NCBI GenBank assembly: GCA_025174535.1
Contig: JALBUN010000023.1
Coordinates: 1 to 64,000 of the forward strand
Reading direction: 5' to 3'
Source of the DNA: Cantharellus purpuraceus
Lineage: Eukaryota; Basidiomycota; Agaricomycetes; Cantharellales; Hydnaceae
Length of the DNA: 64,000 nt
In this document: in pieces, positions 46,362-59,264 of the stretch
Layout: each line of letters begins with the position of its first letter
Numbering within the stretch: the first letter of the stretch is position 1
Program-made: the position numbers and the translations under genes
Notes under the pieces: model-generated
What the model saw: the letters and a program-made list of their open reading frames with translations, nothing else
The model's database searches: none
Told to the model about the DNA's origin: nothing

Positions 46362-49264
46362 TCAGATCAAGCCTTCAAAAACACTTGATTGAAATATTCC
46401 AACCTTGAAACCATCCCTTAGCCGCCCACGTCTTATAAGCGACTTGGCCGCATCAAGATCGTAGTTTAACAAGTCCAGATACGCTGTGCAAGCGCAAGTA
46501 CGCCCCTCCTCCTGGCGGGTAGATCTATCGACATCGTGTTTCGAACACACAATGCAACCCGGGTTTGAGTTGTTGGAGCAGACCGTTAGAAGGAATGTCA
46601 CCGCTGCCTTCACGTAGCACGGTCTTGCCGCAGGCATCACTCGGTCCAGAGGTTTCAAGAGAGCTACCAGCTTCTTAATTGGAAGCGCTTTGCTCACTAC
46701 CTTCTTGGACGTCAAGCGGGAAAGCAATTTGCCGAGGAATAACACCGACTTCGGCTCACGTATCTACGACAAGCATAAACATCAGTTTTGTGGTGATTGG
46801 TCTCAAGGTGATTAATATATACGCACCTCGCGAGCTGAACTCTCAACGAATAGAGACACAAAGGACCGTAGCTTCCCGTGTATGAAACTCAGAGCCGCAC
46901 TTCTCACAGTCTGCCATGCAGGTGCCCAAGAACTGACAATCTCACCCTTCATCGAGGGACTGAAGTACGCCACAAGAAAGTTGACACGTTTGGCCACCAG
47001 ACATGCCGAGCTCAGCGTTTTTTTGTGGTTATCCAGCACAGCGTCCATCAGCGTCCTAAGGGTATGCTGTGCCTTGCGCGCAACATTTGGCAGGTCTTGA
47101 AGGTATAATATAAACTTGAAAATCGGGGCCAATTTTTCCGGAAATGCGATTTCTGGCTGTTGGAAGGTGAGCTCGCGAATCTAGAAAGTGAGCCATGCAC
47201 ACCATTTCTGCAATCCGTCTAAACTCCTGTCGAATCCTTGTCACCAAGCTATGCGATGTGAATTCGATCCATTCCATGGCTGTAGTTGACGTTCTAAGGC
47301 CAGAGGAGACAATGTGCTCATCTTGCCAGAAGCGGAAAATGAAAGAAAGCAGCCTTGTAACAGCATCTGCATCATCTGTAGTCACCACATGACCGAAAAT
47401 AGCTTCCACGAGGGTGAGGATGTTCTGCTGGGTCGGATCACAGAGCATCGGTGTGATTTCGCTGCACACGTCGCCGACAGTTGCCAGTGACAATCGGTCA
47501 AGCACGTCAGGAGAAAGCTGTGGCGGTGGGGAAATTTCCAAGAAATTTGGCCCAACACCTGCTCGAATAGGTCTTGGTGCCCGTATGTGGCGGCGCGCAT
47601 CATCATTCATGAATACAGCAGTGCTATAGTCCTGTTGACTAGAGATGAGAGAGCTGTCTGGCGATGGGAGTGGCGTCTCGTGGACTAGCCCAAATGGCCC
47701 TGCTCCAGGATTCGAATGGTTGTGACTGTGATCCCATTGCTCCACGACGCAAGACCGATGATAGCCAGAAGCATCAGAGCAAGCGTAGTTCGAACTCAAA
47801 CTGCCAGATCTGTCTGACATATCAGAGTCTGCAACATTCACAAAGGGCGCTAGATTTGATGGGTGACCAGCTGCAGCTGAGCCATTTGGGTCCAGAAAAG
47901 GTAAGGGCGAGATGCTGAACGGTCGGAATAACTGGTGTTTGGATGGTATCAATTGGTTCGATTCGGCCACGAGAGGTGCATTGGCAGACAAGCCCGAAGA
48001 ACACGGTCCGCTGTAAAGCGAGGATTCAGCACACGATGGCTCTGGAACCTGAGGCTCTCCGGTTTGTGGGTGATCACTATCGGCCTGGCATCTAGCGTCA
48101 GAGATGGCCTTTTCTAGTCCTTGCCAAGTCAAATCATCGTCATCAAGAAGGAAGGATGTGTTCTGAGCTTGAAGGGAATCCATAGCTACAGAAGATGAGC
48201 TCTGAGAGTCGCGAATCAGAAAGCTTGGAGTTGGCAAGAGCGACGGTGAGGGGGCGGTAAGCCAGGGTGGACTGGGCCGCAATTGCCTAGGAATATCTGT
48301 CACGATGTAAGATTTAGGGAAGAGTTAATGCTCGCAGTTATCATGAGCGTACCATGATTGGAATGGTTATCAATATCAAAGACAGGAGATGCAACGGCAA
48401 CAGCAGGTAAGGGCACAGTATCGAGATGCACTCCTTGTTTACTGGGTTCAAAACCAGGAAGCGTAGAAATTGGCTGATATGTTGTGTCGCATTCCTGCAA
48501 AAATTCCGCGGCGTTGATTCCTGGAGAACCGGGGTCTTGTTGAAACACAGAGTGGTATTGATAGTGTTGGTAGTTTGTCTCTGAAGATCCAACAGAGGAT
48601 AGACAACCGTGATGAGGCGGTAGACGTGAAAGGATGTTCTGCGGCGTGATAGGTGCAGACGGTTGTCCAGACCCTTCATCTTCAGTAACAGGCAAATGAG
48701 ATGACAAAGAAATGTCCATGTTGCCACTGAACGCCTTGCAAGTTTCATGTTCTCGTCCCATGATATGCTGATCTTTTGTCCAGGGTCTCGTGGCTCCACC
48801 AGCTGGTGGTGGTATATTATCCACGGGGGAACCTTGAGAAGATGAAGATTCATGACCGTCATCACAGTTGACACAGCATATCTTTCCAAGGGACTGCAAG
48901 ATGAAGTGACAGGTGGCATTTACCAAATTAGAGACACGGGACCTAGATGGAAAACAAAGCAACGCACAATTGCATAAGAACGAAGAATTCCTTCGAGTGC
49001 AGTCAGATACTGCCTAACGTTTGAATGTTCAAACGACTGAAGAGTGGTAACGGCGTCGGAGGTTAACGACTGCAACATGTATAACACCAATCCTTTTGGG
49101 TCCCTGTTCATTGTGAAAGTTTTCACGAGGTCGACAGGAGAGGACTCGCTGATGAGTGTGCGAGGAAGAGTCTTGGCCTGTTGTCCACTCATAGGTACTG
49201 TCGATGGCCAACCGAGAACGTTTGTGGCAGTGGCGTAAGAAGTAGCGCAGTTGAGGGAATTCAT
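46362..49264 (-). CDS. Large hypothetical protein, Ser/Pro-rich N-terminus and helical C-terminus
   Basis: No family recognised. The start ATG at 49264 opens MNSLNCATSYATATNVLGWP. Splice-consistent joins: HSNVRQ to SRVSNLVNATCHFIL (67-nt intron, donor GTATCT); SNH to DIPRQLRPSPPWLT; AEM to PEIAFPEKLAPIFK (46-nt intron); SSARE to IREPKSVLFLGKLL. The first half contains short Cys pairs (CCVNCDD) and then long Ser/Pro/Gln-rich disordered sequence. From about 47500 down the sequence is helical and ordered (FRRIAEM...DLPNVARKAQHTLRTLMDAV, VKAAVTFLLTV) with several Cys (CIVCSK, CACTAYLDLL), ending SVFEGLI. The architecture could suit a regulatory protein, but no DNA-binding motif was identified. 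All joins keep frame, so it is probably intact. Confidence 0.6.
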
Positions 49265-51026
49265 GATGAAAGATATCTCAGTCTGTGAAGAGCAAGCTAA
49301 ACGAGAAGAGCAGGTTCAAATGCAATGACTTGGACTGAGTGGTGGTTAGGGGAGAAGTTGCGCTCGAGTGGCAAGCGAGGGCAGAAGTTTTATAGATTGT
49401 CTTTGTTTGGACAGTTTTAGGCCACGAGGACCGTGGGAAACGGGTGGCCCCAGACGTAATGGCTCGGCTAAGGGTGGAACGTGCCCCCCCAACTTCACAT
49501 AGTCGAACAAAAAGGGATGAGTTCACAATCACAAACACCAGCATATTAGACCTATCTGGCCTTGTAAAGGAAACGGACGTCTTGCCTCTTGACTCAACGC
49601 TCAGAGAATTGCTGATCTCCTGAAGTAACCAGAAATGAAGAGGGGGATTGGGTTGCTTCAAACGTCATAAAACCGGGTGAAAAGAGGCCTTCGCGTCGTC
49701 CTGGGATTATCATGGTTTCCTCGTGGGCGGAGAAGAGACCGTAAGCAATGCGCATTGACATTGGCTCCTAGTATGATCCAAATGTGGCCGAGAACTCTTG
49801 ACAATAGGCCAAAGTGCAGTGGCAGCTGAGTATCCGTGAGATTACAAGATGTTCCACAGCAGATATCGGCTTCGGGTTGCATTGACCGTTTCGGTGTCCA
49901 AACCTGAGCTCCGCTTGAATTTGTCCCTCCAGTGTACATTAATTTAGTCGAACCGTGAACGGCTCTGCTATAGCAATGATATCTGAAGTTGTTGTTGTCA
50001 GAACGACGATGCAGGGTCACTAGACGAGAGTGGATATGGGAATACGAAGGTGGACAAAAGGTTTATCTGACTCGTCAAATTGAGAGTCCACCCGGTTTAT
50101 TATTAGAATAGCTGGCTTGTATAAAGGCAGGTAGATTCCTGCTGCTATGGACGTCGAATTAAGCTCTCTAAATTCACTTCGACTGATAGTTTTTACCGAT
50201 CAAGACACAGATATACAGTATTAATAGTATCAAGTCAGCCTCACAGACATTCTCTGTTGAGTCGCCGAATTATGAGCGGGGATTCTATCTCGAATTCGGA
50301 GGCTTGTCCGCTCCCAATTTCCAGCCTCAGCCCCAGCTTGATAGACGATCCTTCTGCAAGCCAAATGCTGTAACCGTCTCAGGCGAGGTCATTTCTTGCC
50401 CTCACAACGGAAGCTGGAAGCACCTAATTGGTGTGTAACTGGTGTAAGTCCGAATTCTTTTGCAGCTTGCATACAAAAGTCTTTTTCAGATACAGGGAGG
50501 ACATAGGGATATCATGTACAGGGTCAGCAGGTTACCGGGCAATATGACATGAGGCTCCAGGGCATCTTGGTAAGGCGAATTCCGCAGATCGACGACGCGC
50601 CGTTGCTAATGTACTGGTACTCTTTCCTTGTTGTGTTGTGATATCATACTTGAAGTGACAATTCTTAGAGGCTGGAGAGGATTTGCGAAGTTTTCTTGAT
50701 GCTTACCAAATTTTGAGTTAACCTTTGCACTGAACGATTGATTGCCGACGGTGTAAAACATGTCATTGCACCCTTGGCCGGAGAGTCTATATATATGCTG
50801 CCCAACCTGATTAACGAATCGACTCAGTCGTATAGGTAGATGGGTTTCCTGACCCTTGATAACTGGCTTAGATATTCTTTGACTAATGGACTAGGCTAAG
50901 CGACGCTTTACTTTCGACAGATAGGCACAATCTAGATACGACAGTAATGTAGTACTCCGTAATTTAAACGAACCGTCCTGTATAAAGGTGATTTCTCCAG
51001 CCAACGGCTTTCAACAGGAGGCCGTC
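49265..51026. other. Intergenic, no gene recognised
   Basis: Minus frames at 49278-50020 lack domains and overlap the promoter side of the hypothetical gene. 50020-51026 is AT-rich without coding signal. Confidence 0.4.
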
Positions 51027-52584
51027 ATGGGCGAGACTCCAGCTCAAGATCTCATGGAAATGTAAGATGTCAGACAACTTGAAACATTATACTTTCGTTT
51101 GTCAACATTGCTATCTCTTCCAGAGTCCTCTCCTTGGCCGCCCATATGTGTGCACTGAGTAGATTCGATGCCTACTCCTCGATGACCCGTGACTAATATG
51201 CTTGCCACATAGCTCTCTTTTCATATGATTATGTCCTTGGACTTTCGCGTGAGATTGAATTCATGTGGCAGGGGAAACTCCACTGGGCGAGATGCTTCTA
51301 TTTTATCATTCGTTACCTTCCTATTGTCAATTTGATTTACAACATTACGGCTCTCCGCACGGTTAAAAGACAATCAACGGTCTGTTTTTGCGATTATATA
51401 ACACAAGTTGTCGAGCTAATAGAATGTACTTAGTACGTTCAAGGTTTCCTTGCAATCATGGTTGGCTTAGAACAGCTTGATAGCTGCGAGTTTTGGCTGC
51501 ACTGTGTGGATGTCACAAATATACTGGCCTTGGCAACCGTCACATGTACGCAACCGTTGGTATGAACTTCAACCGTCACAACTGATCAGACTTCCTTCAG
51601 CCACTCAGGTTATTCAGACATACGCCATGTATAATAAAAATCGATTTGTCTTGGCGGCACTGAGCTGTCTAGGCCTGGCTACAATCACTCTTGACTGCGT
51701 TGGTTTTCGCTGCCTGTCTATTGATAATATATTGACATCTCGCAGTTTGAAGCAGCTGGTGATACTTGCGGTCTTGATTCACTAGACGCGCGACCTCTGT
51801 CAGCATTTGTCTGTCAATCAATTTGTGCTGTATGCTGACCTTTCATTATAGGAGTCTGTAGCCCTATTTACCTTGGTCGAGTTTCGCCCCTCTAATGTCG
51901 AATTCACAGGACGAATGATTCTTCTTGCAACCTTGGCAGCCTTTTCGAGCACAGTCCTTTTGTTAACTGTGCACAAACTTGTCATTATTCTACGACAAAA
52001 GAAGCGGCTCCAACAGGTAGCTAGAGACAATCTGACCTGTGTCATCACATTGGAGTGCAAGTACCTCTCTAATGGTTGTTTGAATTACTAACCACTGATG
52101 CATCGGGATACATCTCAGGTTTAAATATGTTGTTCGTCCAACGCCCATATGTTCGAGCAGAAGAGCCCACTTGACCTTGTAGTGCCGTTGCCGCTTTGCG
52201 ACTTGTCAACATATTCTTTTATGGGGTAGGGCCCTTTTCGTTGTCATCCTAGTAGTTTCACTGAGTTCTTTTTACCAAAGCTTGCACCAGTAAGGAATCT
52301 CAAATCCTCCTCCTGTGTTTGGGACTGAAGACTCTTCAGGACGCTTTCAGACTCGTCATGAACCCTTTCCTACTACCGTATGCACCATTTTAGATCATCA
52401 CCATTATCCATGCCAACATGATTGCTGCACTAGTCTCACAGCGGTGTTCATCTCGCACTTTCTCTTGAACTTACGCGCTGTGATTAGGGCACCTGTCCCC
52501 ACCGCAGCTGCCACGGGCTCTCCGGTGCTGACCACCTTGTCCATAGATATGAGAAATGGCGCCAGCACGCCCCCCGGGATTTGA
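51027..52584 (+). CDS. DUF6533-type multi-pass membrane protein
   Basis: Basidiomycete membrane family of unknown function. The start ATG at 51027 opens MGETPAQDLME; an early exon gives VLSLAAHMSLFSYDYVLGLS then REIEFMWQGKLHWARCFYFI and RYLPIVNLIYNI, which is the DUF6533 signature (LxYDYxLTxxxExxxIW...KxxFxxxRY). Later segments: VIQTYAMYNKNRFVLAALSC, the TM helix MILLATLAAFSSTVLLLTVH, and a C-terminal VFISHFLLNLRAV with tail ending NGASTPPGI. The middle (51380-51600) is only loosely conserved and its introns are not settled, so a partly decayed copy is possible. Confidence 0.65.
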
Positions 52585-52933
52585 GACGGAGGTTGTCAGG
52601 GCGTGTAAGCGGTCCCTATCGGTGGCAAATGTTCAAATGCTCGTTGAATGCACTCTAAGGGGGGCGCATAAGCGCTACCGTGATAGGAACCCTGCCCTGG
52701 GAAGGGGAGGGTTACAGCGCGATGATGTCGGGACCACATCCAGATAGTTTTGGAGACCGCATCAATGGATCTAACGTGATGTTTGCCTTTGTCGCCTAGG
52801 TCTTTGCATGTACGCTCGACGAGATATTTTCTTGATACGGAGATCATTATAAACGCGAAACATGTAAGGCTGGGATATTATCACCAACACACGGCAAAAC
52901 CATTCCCGTTTTCTTGAATCGTCACCACTCTGC
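52585..52933. other. Short intergenic between convergent genes
   Basis: Only short shadow frames. It separates the plus-strand DUF6533-type gene from the minus-strand NOP12 3' end. Confidence 0.5.
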
Positions 52934-55028
52934 TCACTTCTTCGCATTTCTCTTCGCCATGCTTTTTTCACTTCTAACCCTGCCTTTATGGACCACCTTC
53001 GCACTCCTATCACTCTTGCTCTTTTTCAGCTGGGTCCTCTCCCTTCTTCTCTCTTTAGTACCTTGCGCTTTCTGTAAGCCCTCTTTAATTTTCTTCTTCG
53101 CCAGTCGCCGTTTGATGCGATCCGCATTTGCTGCCTTGGCCGCCTTGCGCTCGTCCTTAGAGAGGCCTGCAAGCTTCTCTCCCAGGGACGGATCGCCCTT
53201 CGGCAGCGGTACAGTGGACGCGGTTGTTGCTGATTGCTTTGGACGTGGGGGAGCGACGGACATGGTTCTGTGTTCGGTTGGTGAGCCAATAGACCTGAGG
53301 ACAGCCTTGCAGCGTTGTACGCGTAACTTGCGCTTGGCAAACTTGAGCTTCGCAAGCTCTAGCCCCAGGATTTCATCCACGCAATCACGGTCCTGCAACA
53401 ACAATCATAGGTATTGTAAGCCGCAAGAACTTTAATCTTACTGGAGTATACATGTAAAGCAAAGCTCACCAAGAAACGGACGTACGCGAACCCCTTTCCG
53501 AGCTGCGAATCGCGATCACGTACGATGCGCACACTACGGACCCACCCCCTGCGCTTCTCCCTTGGGATCTGCATACCTCCTGTACCATCATTCTCGCTGC
53601 CATCTTCACCTTCCTCTGGTGGAGACCCTCGCTCTTGGCTGACGACACCTTCAAACCACACACGCAAATCTTCCTCCTTAGCAGCAAAGTCGAGGTTGCC
53701 CACAAACAAAGTCGCACGGGGGTCATCCAAACCTCCCATGTCGTTGCCGACAGTCAATTCCCCGCTGCCTGCACGCCACTGCCCCACGCGATCGACGCGG
53801 ATTGTTCTATCCATAAATAACGTCCCATCGCACCGCTCAACTGCTAGTCGTGCTGCCTCAAAAGGATAAAGTTGTGTTACCATGCCCGCTGGCGTTTCGC
53901 TCCCCTGAGAAGCTTTGTCATAAGCAAAGACAATATACGCGTTTACGGTGTCCACTGCTTTATGAAATTTCCCTTTGATGAATGCAATGCGTTTTCGCTC
54001 TGTAGGAGACAGGTATGACGCCTTTTTGGTTTTGCCGTTCGAATCCTCACGTTCAGATGTTTCGTCGTCGTGATCTCGCAGCTCTTTCCCAGTGATCTTT
54101 ATCTTCGTGCTTGCCGACTCACGCCATTGTGCGGCACGATCTTGTTGGCGTTGTTGTTTTGTAGATAAGGTGTCCTCCTTAGGGAGCGCAGTGGTAGCTG
54201 ACGCGAAAGCGACGGAGCGGAATCTAATGGATTCGATTTTTGATCCATGTATAAGAGAGAGAAAGTGACGTTTCAACTGTTTTTGCAAGGACTGGAGGTG
54301 CACTACTGTCAGTAACTAGTGAGGGAACAAACATGCAGGCTACCTTTGACTTGACAACCGCAACGGGAACGTTTCCTACAAAAATAGTCCGCGCATCTCG
54401 CTGACCAGGCGACTCATCCGACGGAGCATATCTTACTTTCTTCTGAGCTTTAGAGCGGGTTTTTGATGGACCTAATTTACCATGAGTTTCATGAGGCGGT
54501 AGCGGCGCATTTTCATCATCTGTTCTGGAAGATGATTCTGATGCAGATGCATATGCTGTCTCTGGGGCTGCAACATATTTCTGGGTAGTGCGTCGGGAAA
54601 AATAGCTGTCCTCCAACCATGCATCATTGTCGGTGTCGTCTCCTGAGGCATCTTCTGTCTCAAACTCGGCGACAGTCGTCGGTCTTCTCCTTTTGGAAAC
54701 TTTTGATACTCTGGGTTCAACAAGAACGGCGGAAGTAGTGACCGAGTGCTTCGAACCAGCTTGTTCCGGTCGCTTTCGCTTTAAAACAGGTTTGTGACTC
54801 GTTTTTGATGATGATGGATCTGAAGGTTCAGGATACGCTGTTTGAATAGGTGTCACAGCAGGGGGTGCGAGCTATATCGAACATTGGTTCATAACTTGCC
54901 TTGGTGTTGGGCTAGGGACTTACGTTAGAACGGAAAAGAGTGTCAAGTTCGTTATCGACAACTATAGATTGAGATGACTTTGAGCTCGATGTTTGGGAGC
55001 CATTGAGTAGCAACGATGCCAGGCTCAT
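52934..55028 (-). CDS. NOP12: NOP12-like nucleolar RNA-binding protein (RBM34 family)
   Basis: Ribosome biogenesis factor of the large subunit in the nucleolus. Start ATG 55026-55028 (MSLASLLLNGSQTSSSKSSQ). An intron joins DTLFRSN to LAPPAVTPIQTAYPEPSDPS; then comes a basic and acidic low-complexity region. RRM1 starts RDARTIFVGNVPV and is interrupted by a long insert (TALPKEDTLSTKQQRQQDRA...), as is typical, resuming RKRIAFIKGKFHKAVDTVNA, YIVFAYDKAS, AARLAVERCDGTLFMDRTIR. RRM2 has DDPRATLFVGNLDFAAKEED, VRSVRIVRDRDSQLGKGFAY and VRFL. After a short intron it continues DRDCVDEILGLELAKLKFAK and a long Lys/Arg-rich tail ending KSMAKRNAKK, a nucleolar signal. Complete. It is divergent from APN1, with about 300 bp between starts. 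Confidence 0.9.
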
Positions 55029-55336
55029 CCCGTCCCGAGTGCTGTCAAGAGAAAGGGGCCAAAATGCTGACTATCTCCCTTTATACCGGTCAACGAACAC
55101 TTTCCTGTAGCCTAGGCTCGGCGCAAATCCGCTTCGTCTGAAGGGAAGGAAGAGACAACGGAGTTGAGCTGAGCTTGAACCGGGAAGGCGGCTTGGAACG
55201 AGCCTGGAGACTTGGTAGGAGTCTGACCGTGGCACCGACTCTTGCCTTCAGGTTGACCGCTCCTCTTTGGCGGAGCGTATGCAGCCATACAACAATTGCA
55301 TTCACTACTAGGTTTTCTACATCACTCATCGTCCGC

Positions 55337-57103
55337 ATGACCGCCGCAAAGACTACTGGACGAGGACGTGCTAAGGAGGAGATATTGGCGAAAAAGGCGC
55401 CGTCAAAATCAACCTCACAGAGTAAAGCCCCTGCTAAGGTGCCAAAGTCCAAGCAGAAAGACAAGCCTCGTGCAGAAGATTTCCCAGACCGTGTGCAGAT
55501 AGATTGGAAAGTAGGGGCACATGTGTCTGCTGCTGGTGGAGTGGAGAACGCGATAGTAAATGCCGCGTCCATCGGGTTCGTTCTACAACTTTTGACTGAT
55601 TTCCGTCCCTAAACACGTCTGGATCGTCAGAGCCAATTCTTTTGCGTTGTTTCTTAAATCACAACGTAAATGGACCTCTCCAAAACTGACAGAACGGTCC
55701 ATAGAAGCCTTTAAGACGCGTCTACTCGAATTTGATTATGCTCCTGACCTTGTTCTCCCTCACGGCAGCTACTTGATCAATCTGGGCAACCCAGATGAGT
55801 GAGCCAAGTTTCTGAACGTTATTGAACCCTATGCGACTTGGCTCCATGATTTGTAGAGAAAAACGGGAGAAGTCATATGAGTGTTTTCTGGACGACTTGA
55901 AACGTTGCGAACAACTGGGACTGACACGCTATAACTTTCAGTTAGCATTCGTTTTCGTTTAGTAATACTTTGGTGATCATGTTCTCCATCCCACGCAGTC
56001 CTGGCTCCACAGTAGGTTCAGCAACGAAGAGTGAATCACTTGATCTCCTCGCATCGTGTCTCAACCGTGCACACAAAGAGACATCAACCGTCATGACTGT
56101 TATCGAGAATATGGTAACTCGCTCCCGATTTTTCATACCTTTTTATGTTAGGCTAACATCAGGGATAATTAGGCTGGAAGTGGGAATATTCTAGGGTCCA
56201 GGTTCGAGGAGATAGCGCAGGTCATCGACAAAATTGAAGATAAGTCGCGTGTCGGGGTATGCTTGGACACTTGTGGGTGCTTCTCGTTGTCCATTGGGTA
56301 TTTTATCTTAAACCGTGTATTGTAGGCCATACATTTGCTGCCGTACGATCTAGCACTGCTCATCGATGGAAATATCAATAATGAACCATTAAACAGGGAT
56401 ATGACATTCGTTCTAAGGATGGCTTTGAGTGAGCAAAACATTACCATTTTCCTTCCTGCCTTGTCATTATTGACACCACCTCGTAGCGCCACACGTCAGT
56501 CCTGTTGCTCCCTATTTCATCCCTGACTACTTACTCGAAATCACTCCCGTGGTATACAGTGACGGAATTTGATCGTATAGTGGGACTGCAATACCTCCGA
56601 GGAATGCATCTCAACGACTCTAAGACACCGCTAGCTTCCAATAAGGATCGACATGAAAATATCGGCAGGTTCATCTGATCATTTTGCTTTCTCCTTCGAC
56701 ACGTTTGGTTTCACTGAACTATCAACCTAGAGGACACATTTTACTAGCTACTTTCGGTTATCTCGTGCTCGATCCTCGGTTGCGCAATATTCCGCTGATT
56801 CTGGAGACTCCAAACAACGACAATACTGACGTATGGAAGAAGGAGATTGAGGTATACATCAAAGAGACTAACTCGCTGTCAGCACTAATGAAACGTCAGG
56901 TCCTTAATTCATTGAACCTTCGGCCACCCGAAGACGAGGATGCACTACAACGACTCGCTGACGAGGTTGGCAAAGTTGCTAGCAATAATCTAAAAAACGA
57001 TAAAGGCAAGAAAAAGAAACGGGATAGGTCCCCCGAAGATAGCAAAGGTCGTAAAAAAAAGAAAGGCGACCGCGATGAAAGTGACGAAGAGGACGACTCC
57101 TGA
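55337..57103 (+). CDS. APN1: Apurinic/apyrimidinic endonuclease IV family, APN1
   Basis: Base-excision repair enzyme cutting 5' of abasic sites; three-zinc TIM barrel. Start ATG 55337 ([20 protein letters not shown]); an open frame extends further upstream but has no ATG. Exons encode [20 protein letters not shown] then [136 protein letters not shown] and [12 protein letters not shown], then [10 protein letters not shown]. Metal ligands (H in LPHGS, E in IENM, D and H in LDTCH, H in HLND, D and H in DRHE, E in LETP) are all present. The C-terminus is a Lys-rich nuclear-type tail ([20 protein letters not shown]) ending in acidic residues. One splice near 56430-56560 was not resolved. Confidence 0.9.
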
Positions 57104-58987
57104 TAGTTTCTTGCCGAACCTATGTGTCTGATGGCTGTTCAACAGGCACATTTGTCCTTCTATCTCACATTAAATATACTGTATTGAAGCGACAAGATGC
57201 GAATCTGCCAAAGTGAACCTTGGCAATCAAGCTGTGTAGATTTTGGGGAAAGGCAAGCATTACTCCACAGATCGTGGCAGAGAAACCAAACCTTCGTCAG
57301 AAAATCACATTAGTCCGTGAGTCGCATTGTCTCGAAGAGTTTTTTTTTTGGATCTTAAGCGTTCCCACTCCTTTCGGGGCCCCTCGTGACCTGTGTTTTC
57401 GCTTTATCTACCTAAGATAAGAGCTTTTTGTGATGTTGTCTCAATGACTCTAACGCTCTAACGCTCCAACGCAGAATGCGTACTGCAACGCATAAACAGG
57501 GTCCCGGATCCCTTATAATGTATGTTCGCTAGTTGGCGATCTGAGACGACGGGTTACTGAGTAAGCCTGACGAGCTAGGTATGGTTCTGATGTTTGTCGG
57601 TACAGCTGTTTCTCATACCCTGAAGCTTGTCATAAACACAATTGCCATTTGGACACATGTCACAAGACTGATCTGGTCGGGTATGTATTACGACTTTCAT
57701 GCAATCATTAAACTCTAGTGCAGCTTATATATCCTCTCGAGAAATCTGACCTTATTGTTGAAGTGGGGAATGGCACTGATGGCATTGGACTGCTCCATAG
57801 CACACTTTCTATTAGCAATTCTGCAAATATGCTTCAGGCAATCAGCTTACCTTCCAAGGAAGTCTACTAATCGATCCCACCCTTTGCCAACCTCAATGAT
57901 ACTTTTCTATCGGTGATATCAACAAAAGGTGGAAACAAGAGGGGCTATTGTGGTCATCACACATCTCAGACCGGTGCGTCATAGCCGGCAATAGGGGCTT
58001 TTCCAGGCCATCACTAAACTTCTTGTTGATCTAAGATGAAGAGTAGAAGAGAACCCCGTGTAATTCCTTGCTTCAACAATGTTTGAACCTTTAGAGAGCA
58101 TGGATGATTCTGATGATTCCCAACCATTGGACAAAGCAAACGGTGGCGATTTGTATACGAAGCGAACGACCGTGTTGACAGGTTTTTGGTTCAGTGAGGA
58201 GGTATACCCCTTGCTCGTATCCGATACAGGGACCGAAAGCCGTTACGGTCGCGTCGCCTTTGCCACGATCTACGGGAGGCCAGAGCCCTTGACGAGCAAG
58301 GGGTCGTGTATCGTGATGTTTGGATTTTGATCATGTTCACCTTCAAAATCTTTCATCCTCCCTTTTCATGTTTGGACTCAGCGACGCGGGCAAGACCACT
58401 AGCTTTTTTGATAGCTTTTTTTCATTCCCGTAGTGGCAAGACCTAAATTTGATACCACAATAAGATATTCAAGATGATGCATGATGGGATCATTTGGGAT
58501 ATGGAGGGAAAGAGGCTTTTCTCTCGAGGTACACCGAGATTGACGACTTGTGCTGTGGGAAGTGAGACAATTGAGATCAACCAGACTATTTAGAGTCCAT
58601 ATAGCACCTCAACTTCAGACTTTCGCCTGGAGTTCAAACGGACTTCATCTTTATCTTCATATCGCCACCTGGATAAAGTCTGCTTACACCTTCTTTGTAA
58701 CATAAACGTATCAGGGTTCTCCGGGTGTTTTTGCTGTCAATGTTTGAAGCTTGAAGGTAGAAGGCCCCGGTGGTCACTTTAGGTCATAGTTAAAAGGTTT
58801 GTGTGAGTCAAACATTGGGACCATCTGGTCCATGAAATAGCTCTTATAATGTTTATTTGGGACGGCTGGCGATCACAGCAAGCCTTTTCTGACAACCTTG
58901 ATCACAAGTAGGAACAGGCGTCCCTCGTTTCTATATGGATTTTCCATCATGATGATTCGTCAGACACAAAGGTACAAGCGTACCATC
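57104..58987. other. Intergenic, no gene recognised
   Basis: The frame at 58079-58330 (MFEPLESMDDSDDSQPLDKA...) shows no domain. It contains an inverted repeat, ccccttgctcgt at about 58207-58218 with acgagcaagggg at about 58300-58311. A 16-nt word, agcgaacgaccgtgtt (58161-58176), recurs at 59791-59806. Confidence 0.4.
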
Positions 58988-59264
58988 TCAAGGCTTTTTC
59001 TTTAGGGGTGTTGCACTGAAGTTTGTTTCTGCGTCAGCGTTAGTTTCAGCTCGCTGCTTGAGCCATTTCTCTCGTTTCCATCGCAATAGCTCGCCCAAAG
59101 TCTCCTCACGTGGTGGTGCCGTACGCGGGTTCGTCTCTGCCATATAGAATGCCAGCACGCCAGTAAATACGCCCAAAAGAGGGTCCAAGCTTCTATACAG
59201 ATACCTATAAGGATTGAGAGATTGAAGAGCATCTGGCAATCGCTCACCGAGACAGCAGTGGCAT
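58988..59264 (-). CDS. NCE101: NCE101-like small membrane protein
   Basis: Two exons, 59264-59248 and 59204-58988 (43-nt intron, donor GTGAGC), give 77 aa: MPLLSRYLYRSLDPLLGVFT then GVLAFYMAETNPRTAPPREE. The RxLDPxxGxxTGxxAxxxxExNPRTAPP layout, with one TM helix at about residues 12-30, matches fungal NCE101 (non-classical export) proteins. These are about 50-80 aa long and are linked in yeast to export of leaderless proteins. The C-terminal tail (LLRWKREKWLKQRAETNADA...) is hydrophilic. Frame arithmetic closes exactly. Confidence 0.75.

Noticed and set aside
55175..55336. Arg-rich mitochondrial-type presequence for APN1
   Set aside because: The open upstream frame has no ATG before 55337; it may be leader sequence.
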